Shown one piece after another: positions 1-6,830 of a DNA stretch of 12,041 nt. Position numbers and translations under genes: made by a program. Each line of letters opens with the position of its first letter. Position 1 is the stretch's first letter. The notes under the pieces are model-generated. The model had not been told where the DNA came from and did not search any database. It was given only the letters and a program-made list of their open reading frames with translations. Location: contig JBAXKB010000031.1 in NCBI GenBank assembly GCA_037137575.1, positions 1 to 12,041 of the forward strand, in the 5' to 3' direction. Origin of the DNA: UBA5976 sp037137575. GTDB taxonomy: Bacteria > Actinomycetota > Actinomycetes > S36-B12 > UBA5976.

Positions 1-11
1 CAGCATTTATT

Positions 12-37
12 AAATTCACTCCTACCGTCGTGAATTT
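12..37. terminator. Stem-loop downstream of rpiB, possible terminator
   Basis: Perfect 8-bp inverted repeat, AAATTCAC (12-19) and GTGAATTT (30-37), with a 10-nt loop. Read on the minus strand it lies after the rpiB stop and is followed by T/A-rich sequence (TTTAATAAAT), so it could end the Rv2466c-like/rpiB transcript. The stem is A/T-rich and the T run is broken, so it would be a weak intrinsic terminator. On the plus strand it is followed by TTTTCC and could equally end a gene lying before the window. Confidence 0.4.
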
Positions 38-48
38 TCCGCTCTCAA

Positions 49-88
49 TAAACCTTTCGTCGCTGCCCGGGATCGAACCAAAGGTTTA
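49..88. repeat. 9-bp inverted repeat after rpiB
   Basis: TAAACCTTT (49-57) and AAAGGTTTA (80-88) are perfect reverse complements around a 22-nt G+C-rich loop. The element begins 6 nt beyond the rpiB stop codon on the minus strand. It could be a transcript-end hairpin acting with the stem-loop at 12-37. No T tract follows it directly. The loop resembles a tRNA T-arm (GGTTCGATCC on the minus strand), but no tRNA can be folded around it. Confidence 0.35.
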
Positions 89-94
89 GCGGGA

Positions 95-541
95 TTATTT
101 GTTCTCGAAATCGTGGATTTGATTGATGCGACGAACATGGCGCTCATCGTTAGTAAAAGGTGTTTTTAAGAATGCATCGATAATTGCAAAAGCATCTTCT
201 TGTGAATGTTGACGCGCACCAATGCTGCAGATATTTGCATTGTTATGTTCGCGGGCAAGTTGCGCAGTAGCGATACTCCAACACAGAGCAGCGCGAATCC
301 CATTTACTTTGTTAGCAGCAATCTGTTCACCATTGCCAGAGCCACCGAAAACAATTCCGAGTGATTCTGGTTCGCCAGCAACACCCTGCGCTGCGGAAAT
401 ACAAAAACCTGGGTAATCATCTTGTGCGTCGTATTCATACGCGCCATGGTCAACAACTTCGTAACCAAGTTCAACAAGATGCGCAGTTAGGGCATCTTTA
501 AACTCAAGGCCCGCATGATCTGTGGCTAAGTGAATTCGCAT
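95..541 (-). CDS. rpiB: Ribose-5-phosphate isomerase B
   Basis: Interconverts ribose 5-phosphate and ribulose 5-phosphate in the cytosolic non-oxidative pentose phosphate pathway. The 148-residue product is a whole RpiB/LacAB-type fold. Visible active-site residues are D8-H9 (in DHAG), the phosphate-binding loop GGSGNG at 66-71, H99 and R110 (in SIGARQH), and R134 near the C terminus. As in the characterised M. tuberculosis enzyme, the catalytic base is Glu (E72, just after the loop) rather than the Cys of E. coli RpiB; the other residues also match that enzyme with an offset of three. The ATG at 539-541 gives the expected N terminus with its first beta strand; no strong Shine-Dalgarno precedes it. 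It lies 42 nt after the Rv2466c-like gene on the same strand, as in mycobacteria, so co-transcription is likely. Identity is secure; substrate range (for example allose phosphate) cannot be read from sequence. Confidence 0.96.
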   Translation of the reverse strand: MRIHLATDHAGLEFKDALTAHLVELGYEVVDHGAYEYDAQDDYPGFCISAAQGVAGEPESLGIVFGGSGNGEQIAANKVNGIRAALCWSIATAQLAREHNNANICSIGARQHSQEDAFAIIDAFLKTPFTNDERHVRRINQIHDFENK

Positions 542-583
542 AGGTCTATCTTGGCAGTTATTCGCGCGATTTCAGCAACTGAC

Positions 584-1198
584 CTAGTCGAATACCGGGC
601 CGCGAGTTCGAGTTCGCTTCAACTCGAAGAAACCTTCGGTACCTGCAACAAGCACTACGCCATCCCATAACTTGCCCGCAGCTTCACCGCGTGGAATCGG
701 TGAAACAACTGGCCCAAAGAATGCAACATCGCCAACATGGATAACTGGAGTACCAACATCCATGCCAACTGGATCCATACCTGCGTGATGACTAACCTTT
801 AGCGCCTCATCAAAATCGGTGATGTCAGCTGCCATTGCCAAATCTGCATCTAGCCCACATTCGGCAATTGCTTCTGCAATTACTTCAACATGCTCCGTGC
901 CACGGCCATCGTTATGAAAACGGGTACCCATTGCGGTGTACAGAGGTAGAACCACTTCATCGCCATAACGAGCCTGCGCGGCAATAACTACCCGCACCGG
1001 ACCCCAAGCCTTTTTCATCAATTCGATGTACTTTTCCGGCAGTTCACGCCCTTCATTGAGCACTGATAACGACATTACGTGCCAAGAGGTTTTGACTGGG
1101 CGGACCTGCTCAACTTCAAGCATCCAACGGGAGGCAATCCAAGCCCAAGGACAAATAGGGTCAAACCAAAAATCTGCTCGTTCTACTGATTCACTCAT
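584..1198 (-). CDS. DsbA-family protein, Rv2466c (mycothiol-dependent nitroreductase) type
   Basis: Cytosolic thioredoxin-fold protein with an inserted helical domain; 204 residues from the chosen ATG. It resembles M. tuberculosis Rv2466c along its whole length, including ADFWFDP (8-14), WHVMSL (39-44), KAWGPVRV (63-70), LYTAMG (86-91), SHHAGMD (136-142), the cis-proline loop VGTPVIH (148-154) and a C-terminal FFELKRTRT stretch. Rv2466c is a mycothiol-dependent reductase that activates nitro prodrugs. Here the active-site motif is CPWA (C16-A19), not CPWC: the nucleophilic Cys stays and the resolving Cys is replaced by Ala, so the protein should use a monothiol mechanism with a small thiol. 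The frame stays open upstream to a TTG at 1246, but family alignment favours ATG 1196-1198. That start lacks a well-placed Shine-Dalgarno and has TATCCT six nt upstream, so it may be leaderless. Divergent from pepN and probably co-transcribed with rpiB. Confidence 0.92.
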   Translation of the reverse strand: MSESVERADFWFDPICPWAWIASRWMLEVEQVRPVKTSWHVMSLSVLNEGRELPEKYIELMKKAWGPVRVVIAAQARYGDEVVLPLYTAMGTRFHNDGRGTEHVEVIAEAIAECGLDADLAMAADITDFDEALKVSHHAGMDPVGMDVGTPVIHVGDVAFFGPVVSPIPRGEAAGKLWDGVVLVAGTEGFFELKRTRTRGPVFD

Positions 1199-1204
1199 GC
1201 CTTC

Positions 1205-1210
1205 AGGATA
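1205..1210 (-). promoter_or_regulatory. Candidate -10 box for the Rv2466c-like/rpiB transcript
   Basis: On the minus strand TATCCT ends 6 nt before the ATG at 1196-1198. That spacing would start the RNA at or next to the start codon. No good -35 is visible upstream, so this is a weak call that rests mainly on spacing and the lack of a normal Shine-Dalgarno. Confidence 0.3.
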
Positions 1211-1269
1211 CGACCCAAATGTGCACGAAGTTGAGGCAACTGCCAAGATATGGGGGACGTGTTACAACA

Positions 1270-1275
1270 AAGGAG
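1270..1275 (+). promoter_or_regulatory. Shine-Dalgarno that fixes the pepN start
   Basis: AAGGAG, 6 nt before ATG 1282. The earlier in-frame ATG at 1219 has no such site and would add 21 residues with no counterpart in M1 aminopeptidases, so 1282 is preferred. Confidence 0.85.
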
Positions 1276-1281
1276 TTATAC

Positions 1282-3825
1282 ATGGCCGGCATGAACATCA
1301 CTCGTGATGAAGCGCAAAAGCGATCAGAAACAGTAAAGGTTGCTTCGTACGACATCGCATTGGATTTAACCACTCGCGATGAAACTTTCCACAGCGAAAC
1401 TACCGTGCGATTTGCCGGTACCGCTGGGGGTGAAACTTGGATCGACTTCGTTGCCCCAACTGTAATTTCAATCAACTTGAATGGTCAGGAAATTCCAACT
1501 TCTGCACACGACGGATTCCGCATCGCTCTGTCTGATCTTGCGCAAGACAACACTCTTGTTGTTATCGGTGACGCTGCCTATATGAACTCTGGTGAAGGAC
1601 TTCACCGCTTCATCGATCCAGTGGACGATGAGGTTTACCTTTACACACAGTTCGAAATTGCAGATGCCCGTCGCGTGTTTGCTTGTTTCGATCAGCCAGA
1701 TCAGAAAGCTGTTTACACTTTCACAGTTAAGGCACCATCTCATTGGAAGGTTGTCAGCAATGGCGCAACACCAACTCCTGTGCCATTAACTGACACAACA
1801 GCGCAGTGGGATTTCCCAACAACTGAACTTATGTCTACCTACATCACTGCAATTGTGGCTGGTCCGTACCACGAAGTACGCGATGAATACACAGGTAAGT
1901 TCGGCACTTACCCACTAGGGCTTTACTGCCGTAATTCACTTGCTCAGTACTTTGATCCAGAAAATCTATTCACCGTAACCAAGCAAGGCTTTGAGTACTT
2001 CGAAGCAGCTTTCGATACCGCGTACCCATTCCACAAATACGATCAGCTATTCGTTCCTGAATTCAATGCTGGCGCAATGGAAAACGCTGGCGCAGTAACG
2101 CACCATGAAGGCATGGTTTACCGCTCGAAGGTAACTCGCGCTGCATACGAACAGCGCGCTAACACTGTGTTGCACGAACTAGCACACATGTGGTTTGGCG
2201 ACTTAGTAACCATGAAGTGGTGGGACGACCTATGGCTTAACGAAAGTTTTGCAGAATGGGCGGCGCACGATGCAAGCGCATCTGTTACCGAATACACCGA
2301 GGCTTGGACTAACTTCGTTAACCAGCGCAAGGCCTGGGGCTACCGCCAAGACCAGTTGCCAACTACTCACCCGATCGTTGCCGACATGGTTGATTTGGAT
2401 GCAGTTGAAGTTAACTTCGATGGCATCACCTACGCAAAGGGTGCGTCAACTCTGCGTCAGCTTGTTGCTTGGGTTGGCCAGGATGAGTTCTTGGCTGGAT
2501 TACGCCAGTACTTCAAGAAGCACGCTTGGGGTAACACTGAGCTTTCTGATCTATTGATCGAACTTGAAACTGCAAGTGGTCGCGATCTTAAAGATTGGAC
2601 AACTCGTTGGCTACAGACTGCGGGCGTTAACACGCTGCGCCCAGAAATTGAAGTGGAAGATGGCCACTACAAATCGGTCTCAGTTCTTCAGGAACCACCT
2701 GTTGCACCTGTTGGTGTAGATCAGACTCTTCGTCCACACCGTATTCGCATTGGTCTTTACCAGGCCGGTGAAACTGACGTAACTCTTATCGAATCAATCG
2801 AAGTAGATATCGATGGTCCGCGTACTGAAATTCCACAGTTAGCCGGAAAGCCAGTAGCAGACTTGCTACTTCTTAACGATGGAGATCTGTCCTATGTGAA
2901 AATTCGTCTGGACGAATTGTCACTTCACACAGCAGTACACCGCTTGAATGATCTTGGCGACAGCTTGGCTCAGGCCCTTATTTGGGGCGCAGCTTGGGAT
3001 ATGACCCGCGATGCAGAAATGTCTGCAGGCGAATACTTGACCATGATCAATACTGCTGATTTCAACAGCATCGAAGTTGGCGTAACTCAGCAGTTATTGA
3101 TGCAGGCGCGCGCTGCCATTGAACAGTACGCAACTCCGTACAAACGCGGCGAATACCGCGATGCCTTGTTCGCTCGTCTTTTGGAACAAATTGCAAAAGC
3201 TGCTGACGGATCAGACCACCAACTTGCGTTTGTTCGAAGTGCTATCAGCGTTGCTCGAACCGATGAGCATGTCGAGATTTTGGAGAGCTGGTTCGATGGC
3301 TCAGGTACGCCTGCTGGACTAGCAGTAGATACGGACTTGCGTTGGGCCTTCATTGCTCGGTTGGTGGCATTGGACGCACTTGATCCAAGCGCAATCGATA
3401 GCGAACTTGCCGCAGATAACACTGCTGGTGGCCAGCGTCAGGCTGCTGGAGCTCGCGCTGGCATTCCAACTGCGGCTGCAAAAGCTGCTGCCTGGAGCGC
3501 AACTGTGGAAAATGATGACCTCGCAAATGCGATCCTTGAATCTACGATCGGCGGTTTCGCACAGCCAGATCAACGCCAGTTACTAGTTCCATACGTAGAC
3601 AAGTACTTTGCCGCGCTGCCAGGTGTTTGGAAAGATCGCACAAATGCGATTGCCCAAGGAATCACAATGGGTCTATTCCCATCGCTTTTGGTTTCACAAG
3701 ACATCTTGGACAAAGCAGATGCGTTCTTGGCTACAGATACTGATGCTGGTTCAACTCGACTAGTTCGTGAACTTCGTGACAATGTTTCGCGTGCGTTAGT
3801 TGCACAAGAAAAGGACGCGCAATAA
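1282..3825 (+). CDS. pepN: Aminopeptidase N (M1 zinc metallopeptidase)
   Basis: Cytosolic zinc aminopeptidase that removes N-terminal residues from peptides in protein and peptide turnover. The product has 847 residues, close to actinobacterial PepN. It has an N-terminal beta-saddle domain, then the catalytic domain with the exopeptidase motif GAMEN (264-268), the zinc motif HELAH (298-302) with third ligand E321 in NESFAEW, and the transition-state tyrosine Y384 in GITYAKGAS. The rest is a long helical ERAP1-like C-terminal domain, ending shortly after a Lys/Asp-rich tail. All key catalytic residues are present. The start is set by AAGGAG at 1270-1275. It is divergent from the Rv2466c-like gene across an 83-bp gap and convergent with the small membrane-protein gene only 17 bp away. 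The order next to rpiB and Rv2466c matches M. tuberculosis. Substrate preference cannot be told from sequence. Confidence 0.97.
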   Translation: MAGMNITRDEAQKRSETVKVASYDIALDLTTRDETFHSETTVRFAGTAGGETWIDFVAPTVISINLNGQEIPTSAHDGFRIALSDLAQDNTLVVIGDAAYMNSGEGLHRFIDPVDDEVYLYTQFEIADARRVFACFDQPDQKAVYTFTVKAPSHWKVVSNGATPTPVPLTDTTAQWDFPTTELMSTYITAIVAGPYHEVRDEYTGKFGTYPLGLYCRNSLAQYFDPENLFTVTKQGFEYFEAAFDTAYPFHKYDQLFVPEFNAGAMENAGAVTHHEGMVYRSKVTRAAYEQRANTVLHELAHMWFGDLVTMKWWDDLWLNESFAEWAAHDASASVTEYTEAWTNFVNQRKAWGYRQDQLPTTHPIVADMVDLDAVEVNFDGITYAKGASTLRQLVAWVGQDEFLAGLRQYFKKHAWGNTELSDLLIELETASGRDLKDWTTRWLQTAGVNTLRPEIEVEDGHYKSVSVLQEPPVAPVGVDQTLRPHRIRIGLYQAGETDVTLIESIEVDIDGPRTEIPQLAGKPVADLLLLNDGDLSYVKIRLDELSLHTAVHRLNDLGDSLAQALIWGAAWDMTRDAEMSAGEYLTMINTADFNSIEVGVTQQLLMQARAAIEQYATPYKRGEYRDALFARLLEQIAKAADGSDHQLAFVRSAISVARTDEHVEILESWFDGSGTPAGLAVDTDLRWAFIARLVALDALDPSAIDSELAADNTAGGQRQAAGARAGIPTAAAKAAAWSATVENDDLANAILESTIGGFAQPDQRQLLVPYVDKYFAALPGVWKDRTNAIAQGITMGLFPSLLVSQDILDKADAFLATDTDAGSTRLVRELRDNVSRALVAQEKDAQ

Positions 3826-3840
3826 CAACTTGTGCAAACT
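3798..3840 (+). terminator. Stem-loop spanning the pepN stop codon
   Basis: TTGCACAAG (3800-3808) and CTTGTGCAA (3829-3837) are perfect inverted repeats; allowing a one-base bulge the stem extends three more pairs, to 3798 and 3840. The loop of about 20 nt contains the pepN stop codon. The element fills the gap between the convergent pepN and small membrane-protein genes. No T tract follows on either strand, so it may be a processing or stability hairpin rather than an intrinsic terminator. Confidence 0.4.
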
Positions 3841-3842
3841 AC

Positions 3843-4160
3843 TTATTCGTAAGTAAGTGATGCAGTTTCTGGTTTTGACCCAACTGGCTTTTCGCCGGTT
3901 GGGTCATCTAGAAATCCGTTCTTTGCAGATTTCTTAGCAGCACTTACCCAACCTGGGCCCATAACAAGCAGTGCGATAATCGCATAAATTGCTAGAGGCA
4001 AAATAACAAACCACAAGATTGCGCCTTGAACGCCTAAACCCTGACCTGGCTGATCACCATCGTCATGTTTAGTGTCGGCTAAAACTGGAAGTGCACTAGC
4101 AATGGCGACTACGCCACTTGCGACACAAACGGATACGGCTTTGCGAAAGTTCTTTGACAC
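3843..4160 (-). CDS. Small exported or membrane-anchored protein, function unknown
   Basis: A 105-residue protein I cannot place in a named family. Residues 1-28 look like a signal peptide: basic start (K3, R6, K7), hydrophobic core 9-27, and VLA just before D29 as a possible signal-peptidase I site. If it is cleaved, the mature part is a short acidic stretch (29-40), a single membrane segment at about 47-67 ending in a GPGW turn, then a basic and finally acidic, probably cytoplasmic tail. If not, the protein would have two membrane helices. The start is GTG at 4158-4160, with no Shine-Dalgarno but TAAACT six nt upstream on the minus strand. It is divergent from the MscS gene across 66 bp and convergent with pepN. 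The MscS neighbour suggests, without proving, an envelope role. The well-formed export signal and membrane segment argue it is a real gene. Confidence 0.72.
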   Translation of the reverse strand: MSKNFRKAVSVCVASGVVAIASALPVLADTKHDDGDQPGQGLGVQGAILWFVILPLAIYAIIALLVMGPGWVSAAKKSAKNGFLDDPTGEKPVGSKPETASLTYE

Positions 4161-4166
4161 ACCGAT

Positions 4167-4172
4167 AGTTTA
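4167..4172 (-). promoter_or_regulatory. Candidate -10 box for the small membrane-protein gene
   Basis: TAAACT on the minus strand, 6 nt before GTG 4158-4160. This fits the TAnnnT pattern of actinobacterial -10 boxes at leaderless spacing. A possible -35 further upstream (TGCACT, about 18 nt away) is poor and lies inside the 4192-4207 dyad. Confidence 0.35.
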
Positions 4173-4191
4173 GAACAAGGTCCGGTAAATA

Positions 4192-4207
4192 GTGCATTTA
4201 GATGCAC
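4192..4207. promoter_or_regulatory. 16-bp dyad between divergent genes, operator or hairpin
   Basis: GTGCAT (4192-4197) and ATGCAC (4202-4207) are perfect inverted repeats with a 4-nt spacer. The dyad ends 10 bp before the MscS Shine-Dalgarno and 20 bp before its ATG, and it sits where the -35 region of the opposite gene would lie. It could bind a dimeric regulator of both genes, or form a hairpin near the 5' end of the MscS mRNA. Confidence 0.4.
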
Positions 4208-4226
4208 CGTTGGTTTTGGAGGTGTC

Positions 4227-4787
4227 ATGCAAACGCTGACTCATTGGTTCATTGGCAAGCCACTACAGGTTGCGCTCACTCTGTTGATTGCTGTGATTAT
4301 TCGGGCAACGCTTGTTCGCATAACTGATCGACTCATTCGCCGTGCCACCACTTTGCATGCCTCAAGGGGCATGAGCAAACTCACTAACCAAAATTTTGAG
4401 GCAGCGCAGTCGCGCAAAGACCAACGTGCAGATTCTGTTAGCCAACTGCTACGAAGCATCATCACAATTTTTGTTTGGTCGATTGCGTTAATAACGGCGC
4501 TGTCAACAATTGGCTTAAATGTTGCCCCAATTCTGACTTCAGCTGGGGTAGTTGGCGTCGCTATTGGTTTTGGTGCACAAACTCTGGTCAAGGATTATCT
4601 TGCTGGCATCATCATGATCATCGAAGATCAGTACGGTGTGGGCGATGTAATTGATGCTGGCCCGGTTACTGGAACAGTGGTTGAAGTTGGTTTACGAGTA
4701 ACCCGCTTGCAGGATGCAGATGGCGTGATTTGGTACATGCGCAATGGCGAAGTTTCGCGCATTGGCAATCACTCTCAGTCTGCTTAA
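4227..4787 (+). CDS. Short MscS-family mechanosensitive channel
   Basis: Membrane channel of the small-conductance MscS family, which releases solutes when membrane tension rises on osmotic downshock. Predicted helices: TM1 about 13-31, TM2 about 75-96, and the pore-lining TM3 in the Gly/Ala-rich stretch 107-123 (GVVGVAIGFGAQTLVKD) running on to about 135. The beta domain follows with the family pattern GTVVEVGLRVTRLQDADG (149-166) and MRNGE (171-175). The protein stops at residue 186, right after the beta domain, whereas E. coli MscS has 286 residues and a cytoplasmic alpha/beta domain forming the vestibule. No continuation of that domain is seen in the other frames before the next gene, so this is not a simple recent frameshift. 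GGAGG at 4218-4222 sits 4 nt before the ATG. The channel may be a natural minimal form or an old truncation. Confidence 0.88.
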   Translation: MQTLTHWFIGKPLQVALTLLIAVIIRATLVRITDRLIRRATTLHASRGMSKLTNQNFEAAQSRKDQRADSVSQLLRSIITIFVWSIALITALSTIGLNVAPILTSAGVVGVAIGFGAQTLVKDYLAGIIMIIEDQYGVGDVIDAGPVTGTVVEVGLRVTRLQDADGVIWYMRNGEVSRIGNHSQSA

Positions 4788-4844
4788 CCCCAAATTGCTG
4801 GACGTTATCCTGCAATAAAACACTAAAGGAAGCAGACTTAACTC

Positions 4845-6323
4845 ATGTCCAAACTCTGTTTAGTCACCGGTGCCACTGGCTACGTTGGCGGTCGCCTTAT
4901 CCCCCATCTTCTGGCAGCTGGGCATCGAGTTCGCATTCTTGTTCGCCATCCAGAGCGGGTAACGCAGATGACATGGGCGGACCAAGTCGAGATTTACTCT
5001 GGTGATGCCAACGATGCAGATGCCGTCAGCAAGGCTATGCGCGATGTGGATGTTGCGTATTACATGATCCATTCCATCGGCAGCGTCGGAGATCTGGAAA
5101 AACTTGAGCGTGAAACCGCCAACATTTTTGCTACCTGCGCCAAACAAGCAGACGTGAAACGAATCATATATTTAGGTGGATTACAAAATGATCCGAAGCT
5201 TTCCAAGCACTTAAGGTCACGAGCTGAAGTCGGAAACATTTTCTTGAAATCTGGGGTGCCAACAATCGCTTTTGGTGCCGCTGTAATTTTGGGTTCTGGA
5301 AGCCTTTCGTTTGAGATGTTGCGCTACCTCACTGAACGATTACCAGCAATGATTACCCCGCGCTGGGTGCGCACCAAAATTCAGCCCATCGCCGTACGCG
5401 ACGTACTGCGCTATTTAACCTTGGCAGCGGTACTTGAACCAGAACTTAATCGCACTTTCGACATTGGTGGACCTGACGTTCTTACCTATGAAGAAATGAT
5501 GCAAGGGTACGCACGCGTTGCTGGCCTACGTAAACGCATAATTTGGCCGATCAACATCCTGTCTCCTAGCCTGTCTGCTCGCTGGATTGGACTCGTAACG
5601 CCGGTGCCTAAAGCCATCGCGCGTCCGCTCGTGGATAGCTTGAAGTCGGAAGTTATCTGCGCAGAGCATGACATCAAGACCTACATACCTGATCCACCTG
5701 AAGGTCTACTTAATTTTGAAGACGCTGTTGGGATGGCACTGCAGCGCATTCGCGAAGCGGCAGTAAAAACCCGTTGGTCGTCAGCATCAACGCCCGGCGC
5801 ACCAAGCGATCCACTACCAACTGATCCCCAGTGGGCTGGTGGTTCGCTCTACACAGACGAACGCGAAGTTGAAACTTGCGCTTCACCCGATTCACTATGG
5901 CAAGTTATTGAACAAATAGGTGGCGAACGGGGCTGGTACTCATTCCCTTTGGCATGGGAAACTCGCGGAGTATTGGATCGAATTTTTGGTGGCCCAGGTT
6001 TGCGACGCGGTCGTCGAGACCCACACCATTTAGTCGCTGGTGAGACAGTCGACTTCTGGCGCGTTGAAGAATGTGATCGCGGCAAATTATTGCGATTGCG
6101 TGCCGAAATGCGAATGCCCGGGTTGGCGTGGTTGGAACTTGAAGTGAAAACATCAGCAGGTAGTCCAACAAAATATCGCCAACGGGCCATTTACCACCCA
6201 AAGGGATTAGCCGGGCATGTGTACTGGTGGAGTGTGTGGCCATTCCACGGCATTGTTTTCGGATCAATGGTTAAAAACATAACAAAAGCGGCCGTGACGC
6301 TCGATGCCAAGCAAGCAAAGTAA
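4845..6323 (+). CDS. YbjT-like SDR-fold protein with C-terminal DUF2867 domain
   Basis: A 492-residue two-domain protein. The N-terminal half (about 1-330) is an atypical short-chain dehydrogenase/NmrA-like Rossmann fold, with the nucleotide motif GATGYVG at 9-15, a YYMIHS segment after the fourth strand and an IQPIAVRDV segment typical of the family. The second part (about 345-485) resembles the DUF2867 domain (SYTPL-type beta fold), with conserved-looking stretches around RGWYSFPLAW and the Trp-rich HVYWWSVWPFHG. E. coli YbjT, 476 residues, has the same architecture. NAD(P) binding is likely; the substrate is unknown and no classical YxxxK catalytic pair is obvious. The nearest purine-rich stretch (AAGGA, 4826-4830) is 14 nt from the ATG, longer than ideal. 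It follows the MscS gene by 57 bp and precedes the globin by 22 bp on the same strand, so an operon with both is possible. Confidence 0.87.
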   Translation: MSKLCLVTGATGYVGGRLIPHLLAAGHRVRILVRHPERVTQMTWADQVEIYSGDANDADAVSKAMRDVDVAYYMIHSIGSVGDLEKLERETANIFATCAKQADVKRIIYLGGLQNDPKLSKHLRSRAEVGNIFLKSGVPTIAFGAAVILGSGSLSFEMLRYLTERLPAMITPRWVRTKIQPIAVRDVLRYLTLAAVLEPELNRTFDIGGPDVLTYEEMMQGYARVAGLRKRIIWPINILSPSLSARWIGLVTPVPKAIARPLVDSLKSEVICAEHDIKTYIPDPPEGLLNFEDAVGMALQRIREAAVKTRWSSASTPGAPSDPLPTDPQWAGGSLYTDEREVETCASPDSLWQVIEQIGGERGWYSFPLAWETRGVLDRIFGGPGLRRGRRDPHHLVAGETVDFWRVEECDRGKLLRLRAEMRMPGLAWLELEVKTSAGSPTKYRQRAIYHPKGLAGHVYWWSVWPFHGIVFGSMVKNITKAAVTLDAKQAK

Positions 6324-6333
6324 TTGAGCGTGC

Positions 6334-6339
6334 CACAAT
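6334..6339 (+). promoter_or_regulatory. Candidate extended -10 for glbO
   Basis: CACAAT preceded by TGC (6331-6333) makes an extended -10. It is 6 nt before the GTG at 6346, placing the RNA start at or beside the start codon. No Shine-Dalgarno is present, so this fits leaderless expression of the globin independent of the gene before it. Confidence 0.35.
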
Positions 6340-6345
6340 AGATAA

Positions 6346-6726
6346 GTGAGCGAGACTTTCTACGACGACATTGGTGGCCATGAGTTTTTCGTGGCACTTG
6401 TTGATGGGTTTTATGAAGGTATTGAATCTGATGAAGTCTTGCGCCCTATGTATCCAGAAGGCGATCTGACTGCGGCAAAACATCACCTAACAATGTTTCT
6501 TGAACAATATTGGGGCGGACCACGCACCTACCAAGCCCAGCGTGGACACCCAAGACTTCGTATGCGTCACGCCGAATTTGTAATCGATGACGATGCCCGA
6601 GATCGTTGGATTGCACACATGAAAGCTAGCTTGGCCAAGCAGATTGTGCCTTCTGAATTGCGTGCCGAGCTATGGACTTATTTGGAAAGCGCTGCGCATA
6701 GTTTAGTTAACACAATCAGTCACTAA
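6346..6726 (+). CDS. glbO: Truncated haemoglobin O (group II)
   Basis: Haem-binding 2-on-2 globin of 126 residues, full length for trHbO. Group II globins in actinobacteria bind oxygen and have been linked to peroxide and nitric oxide chemistry and to respiration; the exact role here is inference. Haem-pocket residues sit at the same numbers as in M. tuberculosis trHbO: proximal H75 (F8), Y23 (B10), Y36 (CD1) and W88 (G8). The stretches FLEQYWGGPRTY (51-62) and QRGHPRLRMRH (65-75) are the family signature, and AAHSLVN near the end is also typical. The start is GTG. There is no Shine-Dalgarno, and an extended -10-like box lies 6 nt upstream, so a leaderless message is likely; reinitiation from the SDR gene 22 nt upstream is the alternative. 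An 18-bp palindrome overlaps the stop codon. Confidence 0.96.
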   Translation: MSETFYDDIGGHEFFVALVDGFYEGIESDEVLRPMYPEGDLTAAKHHLTMFLEQYWGGPRTYQAQRGHPRLRMRHAEFVIDDDARDRWIAHMKASLAKQIVPSELRAELWTYLESAAHSLVNTISH

Positions 6727-6742
6727 ATCGTTATAACGATTT
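6725..6742. terminator. 18-bp perfect palindrome at the glbO stop, likely terminator
   Basis: AAATCGTTA (6725-6733) and TAACGATTT (6734-6742) form an uninterrupted palindrome that begins inside the glbO stop codon and runs into TTTTCT. As RNA it can fold a 7-bp hairpin with a TATA loop before a short U run, which fits a weak intrinsic terminator. A perfect even palindrome about 100 bp before the glucosidase gene could also be an operator; the two uses are not exclusive. Confidence 0.45.
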
Positions 6743-6830
6743 TCTAAAATTGCCCCCTTCTGCTCTGCGACCCACCCAAAGACACTACGATTATCTAGTT
6801 ACGAAAATTTGAAATCCACATTGTGCTACT

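Noticed and set aside
58..79. tRNA T-arm-like sequence on the minus strand (GGTTCGATCC)
   Set aside because: The stem would need several G-U pairs, there is no acceptor, D or anticodon arm around it, and rpiB coding sequence begins within 16 bp.
1199..1246. Longer Rv2466c-like protein from TTG 1246
   Set aside because: Family alignment begins near the ATG at 1196-1198, and the extension has no homology-like features.
1219..1281. Longer pepN start at ATG 1219
   Set aside because: No Shine-Dalgarno, and 21 extra residues unlike M1 aminopeptidase N termini; ATG 1282 has AAGGAG at ideal spacing.
4788..4844. Frameshifted remainder of the MscS C-terminal domain
   Set aside because: The alternative frames end within about 15 codons and show no beta or alpha/beta domain pattern.
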